Of a stretch of DNA of 64,000 bases, positions 9,773-23,064 are shown in pieces. Numbering within the stretch: the first letter of the stretch is position 1; each line of letters opens with the position of its first letter. The notes beneath the pieces are model-generated. The model did not search any database. It was not told where the DNA came from and worked only from the letters and a program-made list of their open reading frames with translations. A program made the position numbers and the translations under genes. The stretch is from Nymphaea colorata (lineage: Eukaryota > Streptophyta > Magnoliopsida > Nymphaeales > Nymphaeaceae): positions 4,314,704 to 4,378,703 of the forward strand of contig NC_045139.1 of assembly GCF_008831285.2 (NCBI RefSeq), written 5' to 3'.

Positions 9773-11661
9773 CCCTCTCCCTCTTTTGTCATATGACCTG
9801 TGAGGCTTGAAAATAACTCATCGTTCCTTACCATGCACAGTAGCTTTTAAAGGCTTAATCCTTTAGCTTCAAATTCCAATAGTCTAAAGGATCAAGGGCT
9901 AGACTTTCATGTTGTTTCTTATCTTCTTTGTTCTCTGCATGCCTTCTGTTCCCATTGAGCTTATCCTAAGCAACATACACGTTGATCAGCAAAGGTTCTG
10001 TCGACAATTAAGTTAATATAACTATGGGTGGCATTGGTTACTAAAGTAATCTTAAGATCGCTCTGAAACATAACATGATTATGATGTCTAGATATAAACG
10101 TTGAGACTTCTCAAAAACTTGGTATGTTGGCAATCAAATTTGATTGAACGTCATAAAACCAGAAGAACCAAAATCCCAAAATCAAAACCTAACCTTCAGA
10201 TTCCTACCAAAATATAAAGTTCCCATCTTAAGGGCCTAAGGTTGCTAGTGGATTAGATGAAGTTGGGGTATCTGACTGTGTAGGAGGAGATGGACTAGAA
10301 GAGTCTGCCTCATAAGAGGTATTCTTTAATTCCTGGAGAATTAATTTAACTAATTAGTTCCCTGACATGTTTCTCTGTTGTCGGGTGAGGTTACTACAAT
10401 AATCTTTGTCATACGATAATTGTTCTTCGATTCAAATTAACATTTTTTCTTCAATTTCTGGGGCAGCTATGGCATTTTTGAAGCTTTTCTCGTAACCTGC
10501 TCAATTCAGGAAGCTAATCTATTTGGGTTTCTTCCATAACTTTAGAGAAACTAAGAAGATCTTGTTTTTCATCTCGACCTTTCTTTCTCTTACCGTAGCT
10601 ATGGTTTACATAATATCCAAGGAACAGTTTATATTCGTTGCACTGGCAAATCCAATCGATGCATGAGGTTTTAAGTAAGGAAACCTACCTGCAATTTTCC
10701 TTTACCATTACTTTAATTTTGGATTGTTGTCACTCTAAAATCTTGTTGGCAAATAAAAAGAAAGCTTTATTTCTATTAGCATTTTACCTTTGTCTGACAA
10801 TGGTGATTCCTGTTAAAAAGATTTTCCCTTCTTCCTGGCACACCTTCTAAAGGTGCACCTATTTATGTGATTCTTGATTTCATTGGGTCTATTGTTGCGC
10901 ACAATTTAATTTAGTGCACTGCTTGTCTCATGCATTGTTGAAATAATATTGAACTTGGTTGTGTATTGATACAGAATCTCGTCATTGATCCAAGCTCCAT
11001 GTCGACCTGCCCTAATAGGATAGAGTCTATTAACTATTGGAGAGTTCTTCGTACACGTGCATAGCTTTGGTTTTCCTTTCGAATTTGAATTAAACAATAG
11101 ATAGTTGCATGCCTTCGGAATACAAGAAATTTTCCTTTGTTATATGGTCATTTGTTACAGCCTAGGCTCCAAAATACCGGCGTTACACTTTATATTGTTT
11201 ATTTTCATTTTTAATCAGTTAATTGTATATATGTTGGAATGTTCTGAACATTTAGCTTTTAATTCATTTCATCTGACAGCTTAGTACATCCAATATTCTG
11301 GAATGTTTAATTACTTTACCTCCATGTTTTATATGTGGGTCACTTCTGCCTGGTACCATCGTGCAACTGGCGGGTCATAGCTCGGGTTCCATCCAGTACT
11401 TGTATGATATGGCTTTCCATTACTTTAATCTTTTAGCATGCTGTCTTCATACTTAACGTAGTTTAACCATTGCTGCTTTATCTGAGGATGTAAACCAAAT
11501 CCCCATCACATGCTTTTAAGTTCTTTCTCTCTTTATCTACCTATAGATATATATCCTTTTTGTCTTTGAACATAGGAGTGTGCATCCATGTGCTTTGTGG
11601 CTTATTTCAGCATAATACGTATAACTCTGAATGGGTCTGTACAAAATTATAACACATACAA

Positions 11662-11700
<39 letters not shown>
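11662..11700. repeat. Compound (TA)n(TG)n microsatellite
   Basis: A short TA run passes directly into about 13 TG units. Confidence 0.95.
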
Positions 11701-11959
11701 AATGATAACTCTCGCAATAAGTCATGCAACCATTTTAGGACCGTCCATATCAAGTAGATGGATTGAGAGGAGAACAAGGAATAATGTTAGATGATAAAAA
11801 TACTGTCACTTTTTTCTCATTGTTTTTTTCTTAATCATCCATCACGTTAGATCAGACAGTCCTTGTTAGATGGCTGGGTGATTTTAAAAAGTTAGAGCCA
11901 CCATTTAATTTTTCTCTATAATTATATATACACACAGACTCACACGCTTGCACACACAC

Positions 11960-11961
<2 letters not shown>

Positions 11962-12034
<73 letters not shown>
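11962..12034. repeat. (TA)n microsatellite, about 73 bp
   Basis: A pure TA dinucleotide run, preceded by short CA runs. Frames through it give only Ile-Tyr repeats. Confidence 0.95.
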
Positions 12035-12040
<6 letters not shown>

Positions 12041-13920
12041 TTAAGCTAAGGTAGGCTTTAAAATTTTAAAAAATTTAATTTATACTCCTAAATTACAGGA
12101 TCTATTTGGTACACTAAATGTGCTTGAAAGTCGAGAATAGGGTGGCCTACATGCCAAGGGACAGTCTCAGACAGATAGTTTCTATGGGGTAAGAAAAGAC
12201 TCTAATTAATGATCTTGACTTTTATGTGCTTCATCATTTATGACGTCTTAAAAACTTTTATTGCCAACTTATGCTATTTGAGCCATCTATCAATGTTTTG
12301 CCTCTATAGGATACTTGTACTATTGAAAATGTCTAATTTACTAGATGCTCCTCATTATATAGTCAATGACAAGCACCAACGTTCATTATCAATTGAAAGA
12401 ACATTAATCCGGATTGTGTTTTTTAATGGAAACATATATGTTTCTAAATATTTTCATGTCCAAAAAACAAATGGGCTGTTGCATTTTTAGAGGCCAAAAT
12501 CTACTCACATGTTCATATATAGTTTTGCGATGTCTTTTCTTAGATGTTCAGCTGTAACTTGATGTGTGTTGTGCGAGAGAGTTAATATGATCGTAAATGT
12601 GCTTCTTATATGATGATATCTAAAACCTATTTTCTAGAGATTGAAACCTATCAGAAATTAACATTTCTTGGTTTTATCAGTATGATGCTTTCATCTTGCT
12701 TGCATTTTCCATGAGTATTCTCCTAAAATGTCTAACTTTTGCACCATTTTTTGGTACAAATTAATATTCTTATAAATGTTTTCATGACTAAAATATTTTG
12801 TCGATATTTAACCTTATGCATTTGATTTTTTGTCTTGGTTTGCATGCTCTTTTACACTTTTCTCTTGTTGTTTCATTGTGTTTACTTTCTTCAAACATTG
12901 GAGTTAACTTGATGACTTCATGACCATTATGGTAGCTCTTTTTCTTAGCTTTGTCTGTTCTTTTAGCTTGGTTCATGATCGAAGGAAACCATTTTTAGGT
13001 TTACTATTATACTGTAGTTCTCTGAAATGAAAGGCTAGAGTCTCAATGGTTATCGGATGAGTCAAAAGTATAACAAGTAGTGGGATAAAAAGCAGGCCTC
13101 ATTGGATGGCCAAAAGTGTGACTTTTTCTACCAAAGGTGGTGTCCAGGTTCTTGGCACACGCCAACTCAAAAGTTGATGAACTTGAAAAATGGTAGAAGT
13201 TGTGGCTTGGAACTATCTAAGAGTGTAGAGCTCATCTACAACTGAAACACAATTGCCACATACGTGCTTTTCCACCTCATTGGTTTGGACATGAGGATGA
13301 AGATCTCTTGTGATTATGCTTCCTTTCTTCCTTTCATTCCATGCATGATTATTGGGTCAAGAAAAGAAATGATAATACATTATTAGTTGAATGTTTTTTT
13401 AAGCCTGAAGTGTTTTTGAAGACAACAACAAACCAATTTCTAGCGAAAGTTGCTTCATTGAAGAGAACAAGAAGTTGGTGAAGCAATCTCCATTATTGTT
13501 TTTGCTATTGTTGGTGATGTTTTTGTTCTTATCAACATTGTTAATTGGCACTTTTGTTGTTATTATGATCATCATGATTATCATCATCATCAACAACATT
13601 AGTTTTGATGATACTTGATAGTAAAACCATATGAGAAATGAACCTTAGTTTTATCTTGAAAACAAGTTCTTCCAAACAAGTTTCAACTCTAAAACCAATG
13701 TTGCAAACCGCAACCTAAGCAATGGCTATTGGCTTGTATCTGCATGCTCACCCCTCTATTGAATAAAGTAAAAGAAGAAAAAAGGTGTTTTCTTTGTTAT
13801 TTTATTATTGAAAAGTTGTTTGAATGTGAATGTGAATCAGCCTCATACCAGCTAACATTTGAAAGGGTCTAAATCGGCCCTTGCCTCATTAATAGTGAGG
13901 GGTTGACATGAGGCATATTT

Positions 13921-15730
13921 GCTGATATAGGTGAACACCCACTGATGCTAAGGACATTGGTTAAACCTAGCTTCGTGACATGGTGAGTGTTGGTGTATTT
14001 GTTATTTTTGTTCATGATTTAGTTTGGTTTTTGTTGAGGATGAATATGATTTTCGTAATGTCTCTTTCACAAGAAAATGATGGAAAGTGGCGTCTTAATG
14101 GGGACCAGTATGAGAATATCTTGCCAAAATAATTAATAAATCTTTGAAGGCCATGAATTAATTAAGTGTTGGATAATGCCACTAAAGAAGAATTTGTTGT
14201 TCCTTTTATCCGATCCTTCACATTTTCTAAGAACAATTGTCTTTCTTGTCTTTCATCAGTACTAGGTGTTATTCTTTTATGTTTGAATCTTCAACAACAC
14301 ATTGAATCTTGCACAAGCTTTTATATTTGAAATCAAAGGACGGACAACCATATGGTGATAGAGAGATCAAGTTGAAGTAGCACCCTAAAGTTGGTTGACT
14401 TGGAAGTCGACAGTCATTGTTGTTTGATCGTTGTTAACTTTTAGTATCACTTTTTTTTATTGAGTTGTGTGGTTTGAACTTTTTCTTTTGCTTTTTGTTT
14501 GGTCATGATTACCTGTTATTCACTGCAACTTGCAAAGTATGTCATATGAAATGGGATTTGGATGAGGTGCCATCAATTTGTAGGAGGACCAAAATTGGGT
14601 ATGTAATGCACAATTGAACCAATTAGTTGCTATATTGTTTGATATTTTTTACAACAATCAACGTATGTAAGTAGAAATCGATTGGCAAACAAGCAGAAAT
14701 TGTAAGCAGAAATCAATTTTGCATGAATGTTAGTAGTGAAAAGCTTGCCTTAACACTCGCTTGGTCTGCTTTATTTTGGGCTACACCCAGTTACGTGGCC
14801 AAGCGGAAATAGTAACTTAATTTCTTTTCTCCATCCTCCTCTTTCTTGCTGCTACTACTACTACTACTTTTACCTTTTGCTTATTATATTTCTTCGTTCT
14901 TTCCATTTTCATTCTTCTTCTTCTTCTAGGTCATTTTGTTTCTTTCATATGTCATTTTTTGTCTACCAAAGCCCTTCTTAATCTCCCTCATAGGTCTTTT
15001 CTTATGTCCATTGCCTAGGCATGCCTTGCACTTTTGAATGTTGAAGCTGCAAGATTGTGGAGACACCGGTATTTCGACCTATTCCTGATTGTAAGAGAAA
15101 CACTAACCAATGGATACTATCGTATATTGGTTAGTTAATGAAACTCTGGTTCTATATGTTTGACTTATTTAAGCCTGTGCATTATAGTTCCTAGGATATA
15201 TATAAAACTACCCTACTTAGAAATCTCTACTTGTTAATCAGAAACTTGCATTATATTGGTCCTACCTCATGTTTCCTTCACAAATTTGATGATGGTAGAT
15301 AATTGTGTGCTTTACATTTGGTATTCCATATATTGTACGCTAACTTATTAAATGAGATGAACTTTACAATTCATTCACTTTTTCCTTTTGTCTTTTTTGC
15401 AAACTTTTCATGACTGATTGCATCCTTAGTGTATCTGGTAGCTAAGGACCCTGACACATTCACTAGGGAATCATGTCATAATATCTGGTACCTATCTTGA
15501 CGCTAAAATTCTGCTAACAAATTGTTGGAATGGGACATTTATGTGCCGCTGAGAATTTCATTTTAAGAAGCATTGTGCCTTCTATTACAATAGTTGCTAT
15601 GTTTGCATTTAGATTTCTTTTTGCTCCTTTGATACATGAAGTTGATGAGGAGCTTAATACAAATATAACAAAAAAAAGTCCTTTGGTACATGTGCATCTA
15701 TTCTTCTAATTGCTGATGTGATGTGTATTG
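13921..15730. repeat. Diverged tandem duplication, unit A
   Basis: Starts GCTGATATAGGTGAACACCC and runs parallel to unit B (15731-17890). Shared landmarks in the same order are: ATGTCTCTTTCACAAGAAAA (about 14060), GGGACCAGTATGAGAATATC (about 14100), a TTCTTCTTCTTCT-rich patch (about 14920), TATATTGGTTAGTTA (about 15125), CATGTTTCCTT with AAATTTGATGATG (about 15270), and TTTATGTGCCGCTGAGAATT (about 15538). The part that could be coding around 14050-14200 is broken by stops here. Confidence 0.8.
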
Positions 15731-17890
15731 GCTGATATAGGTCAATACCCACACAACACCAGCTTTGACCAGCTTCCTAACATTCATGGTTGTCATTGAT
15801 GTTTTTGTCTATTGCTTTTGTTAATAATAGTTCCTTTTTTTTAGGATGGATATGGTTTATATAATGTCTCTTTCACAAGAAAAGAGTAGAAAGTGGTGTC
15901 TTCACAGGGACCAGTATGAGAATATCTTGCCAAATGATCAACAAATCTTTGAAGGTTATGTAATCGATAAATCTTTGGTGGTCATGAATATAGTGTTGGG
16001 TAACATAAAAAAAAAAAAAAAAGAATTTTGTTGTTCCTTCACCTTTCTGAAGAACAATGGAATCTTTCTTGTCTTCCACTAATAGATGCTATTCCATTAT
16101 GTTTGAATCAGTGTGTGTTCTGATGTTGTACAACAATCAATAAATAAAAGCAGAAGTTATTTTGGTAGACAAATCATGATAACTAATATGGAGCCCAGTT
16201 TCATTTGGATTTTCGATGTACTCAACATGGTTCACAAGAAACTATTTAGAATATATACATCGCATTTGATATTATTGGCTTTTGTTGCTCTTGAAATGGT
16301 TTGATGCTAATCCTTGTTGGGTCTGTTTGAGTCTTAGTAGTCAAAAAAATGCCATGAAAGTTCTCTAGACAGCCACATTTTCAACTAGACTGAGCCACCA
16401 AGCAAACCAAGTGAAAAAGATGTCTTAAAATTCTTTTCCTTTTCATTTATTTTCTTCTTCTTCTACTTTTGTATTTCTCTACTTATGTTATTCTTTATCT
16501 TCTTCTAACTCTTCCTTTTTATTCTTTCATTTACTGTTTTTTGGCTTACCAAATCACTTCCTAAACTTCCTCCTTGGCCTTTTCAAAGTTCTTCCTAACT
16601 ACTACGGCTTTAGTATGAAGTCACATGAATAAGATGACCTATTGCTTGTTATACGTTGAAGACTGATCAACATGTCCTGTCCTATATTGGTTAGTTATTG
16701 AAACTGCAATTTTATATGTTTATCTGAAATAGTTGAGCTTGGCCCCATAGTTCCTGAGTTTATAAAGAGAAGCTGCCTTACTTTGGAAGATGTACTTATT
16801 AAACAAAAACTAAAATTTTTTAGTCTTTACAGTCTTACCATATGTTTCCTTTGTGAATTTGATGATAAATAACTGCGTGCACGACATTTTATACTCTATA
16901 TAGTGTACTTTACCTTACTAAATAAGATCCATTAGAGGTGGTCTTTCCATTATATAACTTTAGTATTCATTATTCTTTCACTAGTGTATTCAGATTCTTA
17001 TTTTCCTTTAGTATTGGATATACAAAACTGATGAACTGTAATTGATGGCTATGATGGCTCAAGCTAGCTGTATTTGATGTTTGATTTTGCATTGTAGATT
17101 TGCTTTACATTTTATTTTTGGTTGTTTCCAATCCAGTTAGGAAGGGGATAAATGGGGAATCTCAATTAGTATATCTATAGATTTATTGTTCTCCTTTGGT
17201 TTAGTTAGTCTTTATAACCTGATGTTATATTTAAAAGCCAAGGTTAGTGTACATTTTAAGGGATAAGGGGGAATCTCAATGAGTACATCTATGGATTATT
17301 CTTTTCTATGGTTCAATTAGTTTTTCCATATGCTAATGTTATATTGAAAAAGCCAAGATTAGTCAATCGGTTTTCTATAACCTAATGTTATGTTCAGAAG
17401 CCAACATGATGATCCTTTCGGAGCTCGACATTTTCTCATATTACAAAAATTGACTCGTGCATTATTGATACAATCTTTTAACCGCTGATGTTAGAAAGTC
17501 ATGTGTCTTCACATAGAGAAAGAATGGAGCTAATCATTTCAGGTATCCAGTATAAATGAAATATGGCTTCTATGCAGTATCAGTACTTGCAAAAATGAAA
17601 TGTATAGGGAATCATGTTTTGGCATATATTGCCTGTCTTGACAAGGAAATTTTCTGTTCAAATTAAACTGTTGGAACAGGAAATTTATGTGCCACTGAAC
17701 TTCTTTTAGGATGGCATTGTACCCTTTGCTATAATATTTGCTACCTTTGCATTTATTTTTCCTTTTGCTGCTTCAGTTCATGAATTTTGATTACAAGCTC
17801 AATACTAATATGCAAAAAACGTGCAAAAAAATGAATCCTTTATTTGGTTATACTTTGTCAACTTATATCTTATCACTGGCTATTCTTGCG
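15731..17890. repeat. Diverged tandem duplication, unit B
   Basis: Starts GCTGATATAGGTCAATACCC. Landmarks shared with unit A are at about 15864, 15905, 16440, 16682, 16840 and 17676. A 78-codon frame (15846-16082) contains MSLSQE and DQYENILP, which unit A also shows before its first stop, so a short coding remnant is possible. I do not recognise the family. Unit B is longer because it holds an extra 117-bp tandem repeat at 17144-17405. Confidence 0.8.
17144..17405. repeat. About 117-bp tandem repeat, 2.4 copies
   Basis: GGGGATAAATGGGGAATCTC (17144) recurs as GGATAAGGGGGAATCTCAAT (17261). Both copies proceed through TTTAGTTAG/TTCAATTAG, a TGATGTTATATT-like core, and AAGCCAAG(G/A)TTAGT. A third partial copy covers only the last third, ending at AGAAGCCAA. 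Confidence 0.85.
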
Positions 17891-19188
17891 ACCTTTTAGT
17901 TCTTCCTATTCACTTGTTACTTGTTTTTGTAGCAAAGTGGATCATGATAGAGAAAGTACACAAACTAGATGATGCACATGTATGATTCATTCTTCAGGTT
18001 GGGAGAACGAATAAGGCATCTTCATCTTGCTGTTCTTTGTCTTTTGTGCCTGTCATTGAATAATACAGATAGACTTTTCTCCCATTCTTTGATCAGGAAT
18101 ATGATGCGTATTGCATTTTTTGTTTTGCTCCCTTGGATTGGTAGCGGTTGGTATTTCCTTCTCAGCATCACCAAATAGATCTGATGCTCTCTCTTTATTG
18201 TCCAGTAACTTATATTCAACAAAATCTAGAAAATTTTTCATTTCTGTACACCTGCAATATTGTTTTACTGTTTTTATAAATGCTATATGACTAGCGTATT
18301 GGAGAAATCGTATGTCTTTTCTCTTCACATGAGTGTGTGTGGTCACAAATGCACACACATTAACCACCTATGGAGTGACTCAATTGTGACTTGGTAAATA
18401 TAACAGCTTGCTCATATTTATGATGCTTTTGTTCTCTTTCTTTCATAAAACTAGCCATATAGAAGTTCCATAAATCTTTCCCAAACTTGGGGGCATGTTC
18501 ATGGAACAGTTATAAACTGTGCTCATTATAAAATGGCCCCACATGGATGGTTTTCTAGAAACTAAAACTTTGGTTTGCTCTATTAAGATGCATGTATAGG
18601 CTCCCTAAGGATTTGAAAGCACTCGCTGAACTCCAAATATCTATAATTGTTTTAGCTCCAAAAGTTGTTCATCGTCAAGAACGTTTGGCTTGTATACTGG
18701 CAGGATGGTTTTTTGCTCGTAATTATCCATGGATGTCATCTGTTGCTGGCTGCTTTTTCAGAAATCCAACTTCATGAATAATGTTTGAATGTCCAGAGCT
18801 GTATGTCTCGAAAAAAGTTGAATCAGATGTGTGGATGTGATTTATGTCCTTCGATCATGTTTCTAAAAATTATGAAACATTGGTTGTGATTCGCTGTAAT
18901 AAAAAATTCGATCTACCTTTGACTGATTCTTCGGTACAGGAGATAAATTTGGGCATTTGATTCTCCCGTACAATTAGATTTAAAAAAAGCAACTGAATGT
19001 TGGAATGGCAGAATCCATAAACCCTTTATGTGTGTTTCTGTGGTTGTAATCACGTGTTCATTGTAATTCAATGATTTTCTTTTGGTAATGAGAAATTAAA
19101 TGTTTTAATTTTGATGTATATGGTAAGAATTATAAGAAATTGGACATGATGTTTCACTATTTATACATGAATATGGTTCGTGTTTCAG

Positions 19189-19492
19189 TATATTAGACAC
19201 AGTATGGGCCGTCGTTTGTATCTATCTCTGTGCTCCGGTGCTTAGTCGAACGAGATGAAGTACGACAGAGTCCATGTAAGAAATTTTAGTTTCCACTTGC
19301 TTCAAGTGTTGTACCGGTTTAGAATTCTCTGTGCCATTGGTCTTCTTTTTTTTTTTTATGCTTCCTATTTGATGTTTCCTCTCTTCTTTTTCCAAAAGGA
19401 AATATCATCTGAGAGTGTTTCCAGCTGCTGAAGAGGAAACAGACCCAGTTAATCTCAGTTTAACGGAAGCAATATCTTCATTGATTGAGTGA
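19189..19492 (+). other. Possible two terminal exons of an unidentified transcript
   Basis: GTTTCAG at 19182-19188 is a good acceptor and TCCATGTAAG at 19271-19280 a good donor, giving an 87-nt exon. A second acceptor follows a pyrimidine-rich stretch and ends CCAAAAG at 19398. The exon after it has an open frame to TGA at 19490-19492, with reasonable composition (RVFPAAEEETDP, then LTEAISSLIE). The two cannot be joined in one open frame: the frame entering the second exon meets a TGA in the first. This may be non-coding RNA, a decayed gene or chance. Confidence 0.22.
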
Positions 19493-19783
19493 ACAACATT
19501 TACTGTAATTTTGGCAGAAGCATTCGAGAAGCGACCTTAGCAGCTTATATGAAGACCAAGTTTTCCTTCTCTTCAATGCATAGCGTTGGAGATGTTCTTC
19601 AAGAAGTTCATGTATTTAGTTGTGTAGCAATTGTAACAACTTTAGTTCTTTCCCCTCTGTCGAAGCACAGTAGCATGCTTTGCAGGTCCTACAAGCCTAC
19701 CCAATGCTCTTTGCTTTTACAAGTTAAATAAGTATTCGGCTACTAAATCCGGCCGCATAATTTTTTAACTTATTGATTTTGGG

Positions 19784-19791
<8 letters not shown>

Positions 19792-19824
<33 letters not shown>
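19792..19824. repeat. (TC)n microsatellite
   Basis: A pure TC run of about 33 bp. Confidence 0.95.
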
Positions 19825-19825
<1 letters not shown>

Positions 19826-20157
19826 GTGATGTACTTCCCTTATTTTTTTCATTTTCTTAAACTGTAGTGCTTTGAAGTGTTGTACCTCAATACTATAATA
19901 GTTAGATGGAGTATCCTTTTGAACTCCCCTTTTTTCTTCTGTTTCATTTTCTAAGTGAGGAAGTGACATTTTAATTAGACTTAGTTGCATCTCAACAACT
20001 TAGGTGTCGAGGCTTGTGCATGCTTTGGCTTCTGGAAACGATTTACTATGGAAGCTTCATGTTTTCATTGCTTTCATGCCGCCAGGGAAAACCTGTTAGG
20101 TATGCAATACATACTACCAAGATTGTGATTGTGTGTGTTACAGTTAGCGAGTGACTC

Positions 20158-20188
<31 letters not shown>

Positions 20189-21439
20189 TTTTTATACGAG
20201 TCATGTGCACAGTTCTTAGATAAGAGTTTGTGAAATTAAATGCCAATTAAGTTTTTAAAAAAATAACACTACTAATATAATATAGCGTTTTCTTTTGTAT
20301 AACCAACAACTAAACCAGAAGGATCCCCTTGTTTGAAAAAATAATGCTGGGAAACCACAACTTTTTATTTTTATTTGGAAATTATCACCAGAAGTGTTGG
20401 TCTTGAAGTATAAACTATGGTCGATTTAGAACTTGGAGGAAAATATCGATTTAGAAACAAATTGCAGTTGCCAGTTGTGTGAGTGAATGGAGTATTTGTC
20501 TTGCTGGTCGGTTGGTACAGCAGAAAGAAACTTTTGAGCATAAAGAAACAACTATTCTTTCTAAAATTATAGCAAGAAAAAAACTCTTACGGACAATTGA
20601 ATTCTCTCAAAATATTGAAAGCCGTGGCTGGGATCGTCTTCTTGCTATGAATCGTCAAATCATCGATCAGACGCAAGGAAAAAGGGAGTGGTGATGTGAT
20701 TTGAGTTGTCAAATCATATGCAGTGAAGAGAAAAAAGTGGTGATGTTTGGAATGGTCACGTCATATGCAGGGTTTCACCTTAAAGAAAAGTACAGGACTC
20801 GAGCTCTTCCACAGGTCTGGATTATTTAATAAACTGATCATGGGGATCTGTGTTCTCTGTTGATTCTCTTTTCTTGATCCTTGCAAAGTGGACAGGCTTA
20901 AAACGATCACGCTTTGTCTCCCACTTCTCCTTCTCCTGACTCCCTTTTCTCCTCTCCTGAATATCAGTGACCATTTTCTTAGATATTAAAACATCATTTG
21001 GGTTGAGTTTGACCGTGAATCTAAAATGCGTGGTGATTTGAGATTCTTATTGAACATTCTTCCTATTCAACATTGAATTTATAATTTTTTAATATAAATT
21101 TTATGTTTTACATAGTGCATTTCTCAAGAACACACCTTTTTTTATGCAGCTTTGAATCTAATACTCAAGTGCAACCTTATAAAACCTTTTGCATCATTTG
21201 ACTTCATTAATCTTGGGTTTTTCCTTTGTGTTGTAATGAACTCAAGGCAGGGGGCAGAGGCAGAGGGCGTTATGGTTGGGGTGAGCGTAGAAAAAAAAAA
21301 TTATACTGAAAAAATTAACTTTTTTTAGTTTGACTCTACCCGTCACTCCTTTTGAGCCGACCCTAAAAAAGTAAGAGGGAAGCAAGTGAACGCGCAGGAA
21401 AGAGAATCATGGAAGTTATTATTTAGGCGTATGATTTTT

Positions 21440-21860
21440 GAGTTATGAGTCGTGCTTGAGCTCGGCCAGTTTAAGTTCTACTCGATTGTTAGATTGTTTG
21501 GCTTGAGTTCGAGTCAGGTTTTACAACGTTGGCTTGAACTTGACTTCATAGACCGAGTCGAAGCTCGTCCTTGATTCATTTAAGCTCGTTTAGCAATATA
21601 TATAAGATGACACGAATTTTTCTTAGGCTTGTTTAACCTAATCTACGGAATATAAAATGAGATAATAAATGTGCATTATATCGAGTTGAGTTGAGCTTAT
21701 TCGGATTGAGTCAAGGCAACTCAAACTAGACTGTTTATGAGCGTTCAATTTGTTCAGTGAAAGAGCAGATTCGAGCTAGAGTTTGAGCTGCCTTCAACAA
21801 GTTCTAGTTCAAGTTGCTCGGCTTGTTGTTCAGCTTTAGTTAGGGATTTGTTGAAGATCA
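21440..21860. mobile_element. Decayed hAT-like MITE, GAGCTCGAG family
   Basis: Motifs such as GAGCTCGGCCAG, GAGTTCGAGTC, CCGAGTCGAAGCTCG and GATTCGAGCTAGAG cluster at both ends around an AT-rich centre. This matches the architecture of the element at 1574-2051. The termini and target duplication are no longer recognisable. Confidence 0.5.
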
Positions 21861-21869
21861 ACCCATCTT

Positions 21870-22785
21870 GGGAGAGTGTTTAATCTTGTTGGCAGTAACA
21901 GGCGTTGAAGAAAATTTGTTCGAATCGACAACAAACTGATTCATTTCATTAGGCAGTGATCTAGGTGCCATATGTTATTCTTTCTTTAATTAGTTTAAAT
22001 TATCTTTTGTTTCTTTTTCGTTTATTTTTCAAAAATAAATATAATGACGTTAATTAATAATTCATAATTGTTTCAACTGAATCTCATTGTAACATGTTTG
22101 TAAGGATTGTTCAAGTTTGCAATGGCAAAAAACAAAAAAGAGAAACAAACCTAGAGAGAAAATGATACATCAATTCTAATAAATTAAGTGGGATAGGCGG
22201 AAGTCTGGAAGAAAAGCAATGTTAATTTTTTTTAGAAAAATTCAAGGAACCAAAAATTTTGAAGCTCTTGAGAGTCTGCTTGGATTTATTGAGACGTGAT
22301 TTTAAATGAAATTCTAGCCTTAATTTGTAGCCATTGGTTTTCGTGTTATTAATTAATTGACTCAAAAAAATTCTTAAAGCAGATTTAGTGTTGTGTTTTT
22401 TTTTTTCAAATTACTCCCTTTACTAAATTTTATTTCTTTTTTATTAAGAAATTCCACTTTTTCTTATAAGATGTTTGTCAAGAATGTTTGCATAAATTTG
22501 ACCATTTTCTGTTCTGCAAGTTTTCATTACGGCTAGGGTGTGTTTGATGCATCATACTTTCAGATCTTAGATCCTGGATTTCTTGTCTATATAGAAAGGA
22601 CAATTTAGATCCTCAAAATGTGGCAGCCATTACCTCAGATTTGAGGACTCATGAAAAAGTTGAGATCTTCAGTGTTTTCAAATCATCTCAAATCTTATAG
22701 ACAAAGCAAAGAACTTGTGATGAAATTCTCTAAAATGTGGTAGTGAAGCACACGAGCTTGGGGAAACTTGTGCTTCAACTCTCAC
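21870..22785. other. AT-rich stretch, no gene recognised
   Basis: A single GGGTGTGTTTGATGCATC motif near 22538 resembles a Harbinger-type MITE end, but no partner end was found. Confidence 0.35.
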
Positions 22786-22790
22786 TCTGG

Positions 22791-22920
22791 TGATGAAATT
22801 CTCTAAAATGAAAATGAAAAACTAGATACACTTAAATGAAAAAAATAATGAAATGTGATGAAATTCTCTAAAATGAAAATGAAAAACTAAATACACTTAA
22901 ATGAAAAAAATAATGAAATG
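22791..22920. repeat. 65-bp tandem duplication
   Basis: TGATGAAATTCTCTAAAATG at 22791 and 22856 starts two nearly identical units (ACTAGATACA versus ACTAAATACA). A third partial copy of the first 20 bp lies at about 22718. Confidence 0.92.
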
Positions 22921-23064
22921 CAGCGCTTAATCAAGAAATTTCTACCTAAAAGAATGGAGAGATGGTATGTGTTTTGTTAAGGCCAAGGAGCATGACTTTG
23001 ATATTGCCCAAAGTTGGAAGACCATTTGCAAATATTTTATGTAAAGAATGTATAGAAAAGAAAA

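Larger units (their letters stand above)
9800..13920. other. Unassigned AT-rich stretch with microsatellites
   Basis: Besides the TA/TG runs listed separately I see no gene. Short frames lack family resemblance and codon structure. The region may be intronic or intergenic. Confidence 0.35.
17900..21430. other. Mostly unassigned; contains a possible exon pair and microsatellites
   Basis: Apart from the possible exons at 19189-19492 and microsatellites near 19792 and 20156, no gene is recognised. One frame (about 20455-20694) has ordinary-looking amino-acid composition but no family I can name. Confidence 0.3.

Noticed and set aside
22538..22700. Possible Harbinger MITE starting GGGTGTGTTTGATGC
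   Set aside because: Only one end was seen; no inverted partner or TTA duplication could be located.
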